Shown in pieces: positions 20,988 through 28,897 of a stretch of DNA of 45,297 bases. Made by a program: the position numbers and the translations under genes. Source of the DNA: Nitrospinota bacterium. Its GTDB lineage: Bacteria; UBA8248. The stretch spans positions 1 through 45,297 of the forward strand of contig JAPOYD010000074.1 in assembly GCA_026706735.1 (NCBI GenBank), in the 5' to 3' direction. Within the stretch, counting starts at the first letter, position 1, and each line of letters begins with the position of its first letter. The notes below the pieces were generated by a model. That model made no database searches. It saw only the letters and a program-made list of their open reading frames with translations, and was not told the DNA's origin.

Positions 20988-21233
20988 GGGAATCGCCTCC
21001 ACGGGGTATCGGAAGAGGGGACGCTCGATGCGCTCCTCTCGCTTATGCGGTTTTCTCGACCGGAGCCGCGCTCCATGAAACGATGAGATATGGTTTAATA
21101 CTAGCGCATATTCATGGATTCGGATATGGCTTATCATCAAGCCATGAGCCGGCGGTCTTCCAACGATGAATCGCCCATGAGTACGCGTGCTTGCGCGAAT
21201 CGTGGGCCGTGACTTGCGGGAGGGTGGTTTCGA

Positions 21234-22781
21234 ATGAACATGGCGGAGTTTTTGGCCCGGGCGGCCAGAGCCTGTGGCGAGCGGCCGGCCATTTCTTTTG
21301 GAGAAGCGGTTCATTGCACGTATGAGGAGCTCGCACGCAGGGCGGGCTCCATGGCGGGCTACCTGCGGGAAGATCTTGGAATGAAGCCCGGGGATCGCGT
21401 TGCCATCACCATGAAGAATTGCCCGGCGTTTCTGGAGGTCCTCTACGCCATATGGCATGCAGGCTGCTGCGCGTTGCCCATCAACGCGAAGCTCCATCCG
21501 AAGGAGATGGCCTTCATCCTCGAGAATTCGGGCGCGCGCTCCTGCTTCGCCACCTCCGACCTCATGGGGACGGTCGCGCCGCTCGTCGATGAAATCGAAA
21601 CCCTGGAAAGCGTGATGGAGGTCGACACCCCCGATTACTGGGCGATTCAATCCCGGGAGGCCGTTCCCATCGAACCTCAAGCGCCGGGTGATCTGGCCTG
21701 GCTCTTCTATACGAGCGGCACGACGGGCAGGCCGAAGGGCGCCATGCTCACCCACCAGAACCTCCACAGCATGTCCCTGAGTTATTTCGCCGACGTCGAC
21801 CCGGTCTCTGAGAACGATTGCATCCTGCATGCTGCGCCCTTGTCCCACGGCTCGGGCCTGTACGCGATACCGTTCGTCTATCAGGCCGCGAACAACATCG
21901 TTCCCGAGAGCGGGGGGTTCGAGCCCCCGGAGATTTTTCGGCTCATCGAGGCCTACCCGGGCCTCACCATTTTTGCGGCGCCCACCATGGTGACGCGTCT
22001 GGTTCAGAGCGAGGCGATCAAGAACGCGGACACCACGAATTTGAAGACCATCGCCTATGGCGGCGGGCCGATGTACCTGGAAGACCTCAAAAAGGCGATG
22101 GAGGCTCTTGGGAACAAACTCGTTCAGGTGTACGGGCAGGGGGAAAGCCCCATGACCATCACGGTCGTCTCCAGAGAGCGGCACGTCGATACGGACCACC
22201 CGCGCTTCGAGGAGCGCCTCGCGTCCGTCGGGGTGCCGCATACCGTGGTCGAAGTGCGCGTGGTGGACGCCGAGGACAACACCCTGCCGCCCGGCGAGAC
22301 GGGGGAGGTGCTCGTTCGCGGCGACGTCGTCATGAAAGGCTACTGGAACAACCCCGAGGCCACGGAGAACGCGCTCAAGGGCGGATGGCTCCACACGGGC
22401 GACGTGGGCGTGATGGATGAGGACGGTTTCCTCACCCTCAAGGATCGCTCCAAAGACCTCATCATCAGCGGCGGCAGCAACATCTATCCCCGCGAGGTGG
22501 AGGAAGTGCTGCTCCGCCACGAGGGCGTTCAGGAGGTCTCCGTCATCGGGCGCCCCCACCCGGATTGGGGAGAGGAGGTCATGGCCTTCGTGGTGCGCAA
22601 GGAAGGGCGAGGCGTGAGCGAGGAAGAACTCGACGGCTTGTGCCTCGAACACATTGCGCGCTTCAAGCGCCCCCGGGCGTACCGCTTCATCGAGGCCCTG
22701 CCCAAGAACAATTACGGAAAAGTTCTCAAAACGGCGCTTCGCGAGATGGCCGAGCGCGAATCTCAGGAAAGTGATGGATGA
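21234..22781 (+). CDS. AMP-dependent synthetase/ligase (acyl-CoA synthetase family)
   Basis: LAWLFYTSGTTGRPKGAMLTHQNL…GWLHTGDVGVMDEDGFLTLKDRSKDLIISGGSNIYPREVEEVL. Confidence 0.93.
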   Translation: MNMAEFLARAARACGERPAISFGEAVHCTYEELARRAGSMAGYLREDLGMKPGDRVAITMKNCPAFLEVLYAIWHAGCCALPINAKLHPKEMAFILENSGARSCFATSDLMGTVAPLVDEIETLESVMEVDTPDYWAIQSREAVPIEPQAPGDLAWLFYTSGTTGRPKGAMLTHQNLHSMSLSYFADVDPVSENDCILHAAPLSHGSGLYAIPFVYQAANNIVPESGGFEPPEIFRLIEAYPGLTIFAAPTMVTRLVQSEAIKNADTTNLKTIAYGGGPMYLEDLKKAMEALGNKLVQVYGQGESPMTITVVSRERHVDTDHPRFEERLASVGVPHTVVEVRVVDAEDNTLPPGETGEVLVRGDVVMKGYWNNPEATENALKGGWLHTGDVGVMDEDGFLTLKDRSKDLIISGGSNIYPREVEEVLLRHEGVQEVSVIGRPHPDWGEEVMAFVVRKEGRGVSEEELDGLCLEHIARFKRPRAYRFIEALPKNNYGKVLKTALREMAERESQESDG

Positions 22782-24157
22782 TGAAGCCGGGTGCCGCGCC
22801 GGGCGCGGAGGAGATGAGATTCTCCCGCCTTAAGGCAGCGTATTCCTCGGGCGAGCGAACGCCTAAGGACGTCGTTCATGAGGTTTATCGGCGAATCGCC
22901 GCGCGCGGTGAGGACGGCGTGTGGATTCACTTGGAATCCGAAGACAAGCTGCTCGCTCGCGCACAAGAGTTGGAGGCTCGCAGGGCGGATTCGGATGAAC
23001 TCCCCCTTTACGGCGTCCCCTTCGCTGTGAAGGACAACATCGATGTCGCGGGCGTTCCGACGACGGCGGCGTGTCCCGAATTCGCCTATACGCCGGATGA
23101 GAGCGCTCCCTGCGTGGCGCTTCTGCTCGATGCGGGGGCGATTTTCGTCGGAAAGACGAACCTGGATCAGTTCGCGCTTGGTCTCGTCGGCGTGCGCACG
23201 CCGTATGGCGTGGCGCAGAATCCGTTTCATGCGGACTACATACCGGGCGGTTCGAGTTCGGGCTCGGCCGTGGCCGTCGCGGCGGGTCTGGTGAGTTTCG
23301 CGCTCGGCACAGATACGGCAGGCTCGGGACGGGTGCCCGCGGGGTTCAACAACATCGTGGGTCTCAAGCCCTCCCGAGGATTGGTGAGCACGCGGGGCGT
23401 GGTTCCCGCCTGCCGGACGCTCGATTGCGTCTCGGTCTTTGCTCTCGAGGCTTCGGACGCGCTCTGCGCACTTGAGACGATGGCCGCGCCCGATGAGGAC
23501 CCTTACAGCCGTGCTCTTCCTTCGGTGTCGTCATTAGAGATGGCTGATTTGCCGGAGGGTATTCAGGCCGGCGTTCCACTCCCTGAGCAAAGGGATTTCC
23601 TGGGAGATGGTGAGGCGCGAAGCGCCTATGAGCAGGGGATAGAGCGCATCTCGGAGATGGGCGCGGTTGTCCAGGAGGTCGATTTCTCGCCTTTTTTCGA
23701 GGCGGCGAAACTCCTCTATGGGGGTCCCTGGATGGCGGAGCGGCTGGCGGCGATTGAAGAATTTATCGGAGCGAAGCCCGAAGCCCTTCATCCCGTCACG
23801 AGGGAGTTGATTGCGGGGGCCGCCCGATATTCGGCGGTCGACGCCTTCCGGGCATTCTATCGCCTGGAGGAGTTAAAGCACGAGGCGAGATTAGCCTGGC
23901 AAGATATTGATTATATGGCAGTTTCAACGACGCCTACCGCCTACACGATAGACGAGGTGAATGCCGACCCCGTGGCCTTGAACGCGAACCTGGGGATGTA
24001 TACGAATTTTGTGAATCTGTTGGATTTATGCGCCATCGCCGTCCCGAACGGTTTTTATGCGAACGGTCTCCCCATCGGGATAACCCTGCTTGCGCCCGCC
24101 TTCAGGGAGGGATTCCTGTGCGCGGTGGCGGAGGAGTTTCTGGCGGGGGCGGGTTAA
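22778..24157 (+). CDS. Amidase signature enzyme, allophanate hydrolase (AtzF)-like
   Basis: LYGVPFAVKDNIDVAGVPTTAACPEFAYTPDESAPCVALLLDAGAIFVGKTNLDQFALGLVGVRTPYG…PGGSSSGSAVAVAAGLVSFALGTDTAGSGRVPAGFNNIVGLKPS; overlaps ligase stop (ATGATGA). Confidence 0.88.
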   Translation: MMKPGAAPGAEEMRFSRLKAAYSSGERTPKDVVHEVYRRIAARGEDGVWIHLESEDKLLARAQELEARRADSDELPLYGVPFAVKDNIDVAGVPTTAACPEFAYTPDESAPCVALLLDAGAIFVGKTNLDQFALGLVGVRTPYGVAQNPFHADYIPGGSSSGSAVAVAAGLVSFALGTDTAGSGRVPAGFNNIVGLKPSRGLVSTRGVVPACRTLDCVSVFALEASDALCALETMAAPDEDPYSRALPSVSSLEMADLPEGIQAGVPLPEQRDFLGDGEARSAYEQGIERISEMGAVVQEVDFSPFFEAAKLLYGGPWMAERLAAIEEFIGAKPEALHPVTRELIAGAARYSAVDAFRAFYRLEELKHEARLAWQDIDYMAVSTTPTAYTIDEVNADPVALNANLGMYTNFVNLLDLCAIAVPNGFYANGLPIGITLLAPAFREGFLCAVAEEFLAGAG

Positions 24158-24197
24158 GATAGATGAAAATGAGGAAATTTTTCGTGGAGGAAATCTG

Positions 24198-25097
24198 ATG
24201 AAGCGATTGGGTTTTGTAGGTGTGGGAGCGATGGGCGGCCGCATGGTGCCGCATCTCATCAAGGCGGGACATGAAGTGGGCGTGGTGGACGTCGTCCGCG
24301 AATCCGTGGAGCGCGCCGTTTCGCATGGCGCTGTCGAGGCGTCCGGCCCTGCGGAACTTGCCGCTACTTGCGAAATCGTGCTCACCTCTCTGCCCACGGG
24401 AGCCGAGGTGGAAGAGGTATTCATGGGCGAGGGCGGCCTCATGGAAGCCGTGGGCGAGGGCGGCTTGCTGGTCGACCTCTCCACCATAGAACCCGCTCAG
24501 AGCCGCAAGCTCGCCGCCGAGGCGAAAGAACGCGGAGCGGTAGTGCTCGATGCGCCCGTCTCGGGCGGGGTGATGGGCGCGGAGGCGGCGAGCCTCACCA
24601 TCATGGTAGGCGGCCCGAAAGAGGCGTTCGAGACGGCGCAGCCCGTTCTGGCGCTGATGGGGAAAAACATCATCCACGTCGGGGGGTACGGCGCGGGGCA
24701 GGTCGCGAAACTCTGCAACAACCTCATCGCGGGCGTCACCATGGTGGCGGCGGCGGAGGCGTTCGCCATGGGCAAGGCGTCGGGCGTGGATACCAAAATT
24801 CTCCACGAGGTGATACGCACGAGCAGCGGCGGGAGCTGGGTGATGGAGAAAGACCCGCCGTGCGCCGGCCTCATCGAGGGCGCGCCTTCGAGCAAGGATT
24901 TCGAGGCGGGCTTCACGGTGGACTTGATGCTCAAGGACATATCTCTTGCCGTATCCGCTCTCATGTCGCTCGGGATTCCGTGCCCCACCGGCGCGGCGGC
25001 GAACCAGGTCTACCGCATGGCTTCGCGCGATGGCCTGGGGGGTCTGGATTTCGCCGCGGTGGCCATGCTGACGGGAGCGGCGGAGCGTCCCCGATGA
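24198..25097 (+). CDS. NAD(P)-dependent 3-hydroxyisobutyrate dehydrogenase family protein
   Basis: MKRLGFVGVGAMGGRMVPHLIKAGHEVGVVD…VVLDAPVSGGVMGAEAASLTIMVGG. Confidence 0.88.
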   Translation: MKRLGFVGVGAMGGRMVPHLIKAGHEVGVVDVVRESVERAVSHGAVEASGPAELAATCEIVLTSLPTGAEVEEVFMGEGGLMEAVGEGGLLVDLSTIEPAQSRKLAAEAKERGAVVLDAPVSGGVMGAEAASLTIMVGGPKEAFETAQPVLALMGKNIIHVGGYGAGQVAKLCNNLIAGVTMVAAAEAFAMGKASGVDTKILHEVIRTSSGGSWVMEKDPPCAGLIEGAPSSKDFEAGFTVDLMLKDISLAVSALMSLGIPCPTGAAANQVYRMASRDGLGGLDFAAVAMLTGAAERPR

Positions 25098-25155
25098 GCG
25101 ACGTATTCCAGGAATGCGCCTGACGGCGAAGCGCACTGATTGGAGGAATGGTCTG

Positions 25156-26493
25156 ATGGAAGAGAGTAATCCAGCCCACTTGAGCGCCCTTCGCGCAGCG
25201 CAAACGATACGCGAAGGCGAATTGACCTCCGTAGCTCTCGTCGAGGCGTGCCTGGCCCGCATCGCGGAGTGCGAGGAGCAAATCGGCGCCTGGGAGCACC
25301 TGGACGAGGAATTCGCGCTCAGGCAGGCGAGAGGAGCCGATCTGGCCATAGAGGAAGGGAAGGCCCTGGGTCCTCTGCATGGAGTACCCGTCGGAATCAA
25401 GGACGTCATCGACACCGCCGACCTGCCGACCGAGAACGGCTCCATACTTCACGCGGGGCGTCAGCCCACAGAGGACGCCGCCGTCGTATCCCTGCTGAAA
25501 AGCGCGGGCGCTGTCATCATGGGCAAGACCGTGACGACAGAGTTCGCCGTCTATCATCCCGGCAAGACGAAGAACCCCCACGACCCGAATCGCACGCCCG
25601 GCGGTTCGTCGAGCGGTTCCGCCGCCGCCGTCGCCTCCCGCATGGTTCCCGCGGCGGTGGGGAGCCAGACGAACGGGTCGACCATACGGCCCGCCTCGTT
25701 CTGCGGGATCTGCGGCTTCAAGCCCACGCACGGATCGATTTCACGCTACGGCATGCTGCCGCAGTCGAGGCCGATAGACCACGTGGGCCTTTTCGCGCGC
25801 TCGGTCGAGGACCTCGCCTTCCTGGGCGATCAGGTGATGGTATTCGACGGACGCGACCCGGACATGCGGCCGCACGCGGCCCCGAGACTGCTGGAAACCG
25901 CCGCCTCGGAGCCTCCGGTCGCACCGCGCTTCGCGTTCGTGAAAACGCCCGTCTGGGATCAGGCCGAAGAGGACGCGCAGGCGGCCTTCGAGGGATTGGC
26001 CGAGCGGCTGGGCGAGGAGGTCGTGGAGGAGGTCGAGCTTCCCGACCCCTTCAACAGCGCGATCGAGTGGCACCAGGTCATCCTGGAATCGAACCTCGCG
26101 CGGAACTTCGAGACGGAATACGAGCGCGGAAAAGACCCGCTAAGCGATCTTCTGAGCCTGATGATAGAACGCGGCAAAGAGTATCTAGCGGTGGATCACA
26201 ACCGGGCGGTGGAGAAGGTGCCCGTGCTGAACGGTTTGCTGGGAGAGACGTTCGAGCGGTTCGACGCCATCCTCACACCGCCTGCGCCGGGGCAGGCGCC
26301 GCTTGGGCTCGGCGCCACGGGCAATCCCGTTTTTTGCACCATCTGGACCTTGTGCGGGACGCCGGCCGTGACGCTTCCCCTGCTGGAGGGCGCGGACGGG
26401 ATGCCGATAGGCGTTCAACTCGTAGGATCCAAGGGAGACGACGCCAGGCTGCTCCGGACGGCGAGGTGGCTGGAATCCCGCCTCGGCGGGTAA
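25156..26493 (+). CDS. Amidase signature family protein (GatA-like)
   Basis: GPLHGVPVGIKDVIDTADLPTENGS…GGSSSGSAAAVASRMVPAAVGSQTNGSTIRPASFCGICGFKPT; start after GGAGGAA RBS. Confidence 0.9.
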   Translation: MEESNPAHLSALRAAQTIREGELTSVALVEACLARIAECEEQIGAWEHLDEEFALRQARGADLAIEEGKALGPLHGVPVGIKDVIDTADLPTENGSILHAGRQPTEDAAVVSLLKSAGAVIMGKTVTTEFAVYHPGKTKNPHDPNRTPGGSSSGSAAAVASRMVPAAVGSQTNGSTIRPASFCGICGFKPTHGSISRYGMLPQSRPIDHVGLFARSVEDLAFLGDQVMVFDGRDPDMRPHAAPRLLETAASEPPVAPRFAFVKTPVWDQAEEDAQAAFEGLAERLGEEVVEEVELPDPFNSAIEWHQVILESNLARNFETEYERGKDPLSDLLSLMIERGKEYLAVDHNRAVEKVPVLNGLLGETFERFDAILTPPAPGQAPLGLGATGNPVFCTIWTLCGTPAVTLPLLEGADGMPIGVQLVGSKGDDARLLRTARWLESRLGG

Positions 26494-26603
26494 TCCGCCA
26501 GGATGCGAACAGCGCAGGAGTCCGCGCAGCTTTCGCGATTGCGCCGGAGGCTCCGACGCGCATCTTGCTTCATCCATAAACCACCAAAAGGGAGGCTTAG
26601 ACG

Positions 26604-27503
26604 ATGAGTCGATCCGTCGCATTTATCGGAACCGGCATCATGGGCAAGCCCATGGTGTTGAACTTGCTGAAAGCTGGCCATTCGGTAGCCGTCCACAACC
26701 GTAGCAAGCCACCTCTGGAAGAGCTGGGTGAGGCGGGCGCGGTGGTTTGCGGGTCTGTAGCGGAAGCGGCTTCCAGGGCCGAGGTCATCATCACCTGTCT
26801 TCCCGATTCCCCGGACGTCGAGCTGGTCGCCCTGGGTGAGGGAGGCATCATCGAAGGAGCCAGTGAAGGCTCTCTCTACATCGACATGAGCACCATTGCT
26901 CCCAACGTCTCAAAGAAGGTGGCGGGGTTTTTGGGGGAGAAGGGCGTGCGCATGCTCGATGCCCCCGTGAGCGGAGGCGACGTGGGCGCCAGGGAGGGTA
27001 CGCTCTCCATCATGGTGGGCGGCGCGGCGGCGGATTTCGAGGATGCGCTCCCCGTCTTCCAAGCCATGGGGAAGACCATCGTCCACGTGGGCGATAACGT
27101 GGGCGACGGCGGGTATGTGAAGATCGCAAATCAGATCATGGTGGGCTTGCACATCGCCGCGATGAGCGAGGCGCTGGTGCTGGGCTCGAAAGCGGGCGTG
27201 GATCCCAAAAAAATGATCGCGGCGCTATCCGGCGGCCTCGCGCAGTCCCGCGTGCTGGAGTTGCGCGGGCCGAACCTGGTGAAGGGCGAATACCCGCCGG
27301 GCTTCCGGATTCGGCTGCACCGCAAGGACCTGCGCCTCGCGATGGAGGCGGGAGCGGATTTGGGCGTGGCCATACCGGCGGCGGGGCAGCTCTATCAGAT
27401 GTTTACGGCGCTCCTGGCGGCGGACCGCGGGGAGTTGGACCACAGCGGCTTCGCCACGCTCATCGAGGACCTCGCCGGGCACAGGGTTTGTGATACGGAC
27501 TAA
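26604..27503 (+). CDS. NAD(P)-dependent 3-hydroxyisobutyrate dehydrogenase family protein
   Basis: VAFIGTGIMGKPMVLNLLKAGHSVAVHNRS…RMLDAPVSGGDVGAREGTLSIMVGG. Confidence 0.88.
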   Translation: MSRSVAFIGTGIMGKPMVLNLLKAGHSVAVHNRSKPPLEELGEAGAVVCGSVAEAASRAEVIITCLPDSPDVELVALGEGGIIEGASEGSLYIDMSTIAPNVSKKVAGFLGEKGVRMLDAPVSGGDVGAREGTLSIMVGGAAADFEDALPVFQAMGKTIVHVGDNVGDGGYVKIANQIMVGLHIAAMSEALVLGSKAGVDPKKMIAALSGGLAQSRVLELRGPNLVKGEYPPGFRIRLHRKDLRLAMEAGADLGVAIPAAGQLYQMFTALLAADRGELDHSGFATLIEDLAGHRVCDTD

Positions 27504-27505
27504 CC

Positions 27506-28897
27506 TTACGCGACGATCTCAGGCTCGCCGTCGCCGATCCACCCGATGGCCGTCATCGAGACTTCCGTGCCCGCCACGGGCGAGGTCTCGGGTATTTGAA
27601 TGGCGGTGAAGGCCGGCCTCCGCTTCGGGAAGTATTTCTGGAACAGGGGTTCGAGCGCCGAGAGGTGAGCGATGTTCCGGAGAAACAGCGTCAGGTGCGT
27701 CACGCGGCTCATGTCGGCCTCTGCGGCCTTCATCGCGTTCCCCATCTGATCCAGAATCGCAAGCCCTTGAAGGACTGTGTTTCTCGTAGCCGGCGAGGAC
27801 GCTTTCGGCAGTCTCCTGCGGAGCGCTCCCTTGAGCTCACTTCTTTTGCTGATCGGCTCGCCGTCTTCGTTCAGGCCGACGAGGTTCGATAGGAACAACA
27901 CGCCGCCCGCCGCGACGCCCAGGCTCATCTGAGCGCCTGCTCCATCTTCGCCGCGAATCACCTCGCGCTTGATCTTGCTTTTGTCCATCAAAGCCGTGGG
28001 TTCGATTTCGATCTTCTCCCCCTTGTGGCCGACTTCCGCCACCTGCATCACCGTGAGGGCGGGCGGGTCTTTAGGGAAAAACCGCTCGTGGATGCGGTGG
28101 TACGTGGGGAAATCGCGCATGTCCCCGAGATATACGGTGAGGTTCAGGATGTTCTCGAGCGAAGAACCGGAACCTTCCAGATGTTTCCGGATCAGGTCGT
28201 AAACAAACCACGTCTGCGCGGCGATGGGGCCGTTCCTGCTGTCCTCATGGCTCTGGCCGACGGAGAGGAATCTCCCCCTTTTCGGTATGTCGGGGTAGTT
28301 GCGGATGAGGGGAGAGCCGGGTTTCGAGGTATCCGTCGGTATCTGTCCGGCGACGAAAACATACGGCCCCGCGCCCACGACGTGGGAGAAATGCGCGGCG
28401 GCCGAATGCGCCTTCGAGCCTTCGTGCACCATTCTTTTCCCCAGCGTTTTCGCCGCCTGGGGGTTCAAGGCGATGGCGTCGATGTTGAAGCGCACGGATC
28501 TTTCGGGATCGAACGCGCCCATGCCCACGGCGGTGCTCGGCGTCGGGGCTGCAGGCTCGTAGTGGCGCCTGATGCTGTCGAAGACCGGGAAGAAGCGCTT
28601 GTCGAGTTGATAGAGATGGAACCTGAGCAGGTTTTCCAGCCCACCGCCTTTCGTTTCGAGCGTTTCTCCCACGCCTTCGTAGGTGGCGATGGCTTGCGCG
28701 CCGATGGGCGCTTCGATTTTATCGACCCAGGGGTAATTCTTGGTCCGAGCGGGTCCTTTATCCCCGATTTCGGCGTACTTGGTACAGATGTTCCCCGATT
28801 TCGGGTGCATCCCCATCCGTCCGCTGAAGAAGAGGAATGGCCCTCCCGAAACGCATTGGGGCCATTTGGCATGGTCTGATAAGAATTTTTTGGACAT
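27506..28897 (-). CDS. Three-domain RidA/YjgF (Rid) family protein
   Basis: Three successive Rid-like segments, each ending in an 'A.T..Q..E' beta strand: …AAPTPSTAVGMGAF…, …DPPALTVMQVAEVG…, …RRPAFTAIQIPETS…, each preceded by a '.LYQ/.VYL/.LFLR…F…F.' segment; abuts the upstream gene (TAA/ATG). Confidence 0.8.
   Translation of the reverse strand: MSKKFLSDHAKWPQCVSGGPFLFFSGRMGMHPKSGNICTKYAEIGDKGPARTKNYPWVDKIEAPIGAQAIATYEGVGETLETKGGGLENLLRFHLYQLDKRFFPVFDSIRRHYEPAAPTPSTAVGMGAFDPERSVRFNIDAIALNPQAAKTLGKRMVHEGSKAHSAAAHFSHVVGAGPYVFVAGQIPTDTSKPGSPLIRNYPDIPKRGRFLSVGQSHEDSRNGPIAAQTWFVYDLIRKHLEGSGSSLENILNLTVYLGDMRDFPTYHRIHERFFPKDPPALTVMQVAEVGHKGEKIEIEPTALMDKSKIKREVIRGEDGAGAQMSLGVAAGGVLFLSNLVGLNEDGEPISKRSELKGALRRRLPKASSPATRNTVLQGLAILDQMGNAMKAAEADMSRVTHLTLFLRNIAHLSALEPLFQKYFPKRRPAFTAIQIPETSPVAGTEVSMTAIGWIGDGEPEIVA

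Noticed and set aside
19674-22652. 992-aa minus-strand ORF
   Set aside because: Only the 3' part (to MRSEKDLL at 20987) is an aminotransferase. The remainder is the antisense frame of the AMP-ligase gene (21234-22781) and shows low-complexity Arg/His/Asp composition typical of GC-rich antisense.
24102-25445. 447-aa minus-strand ORF
   Set aside because: Antisense of the dehydrogenase gene at 24198-25097; Arg/His-rich artefact.
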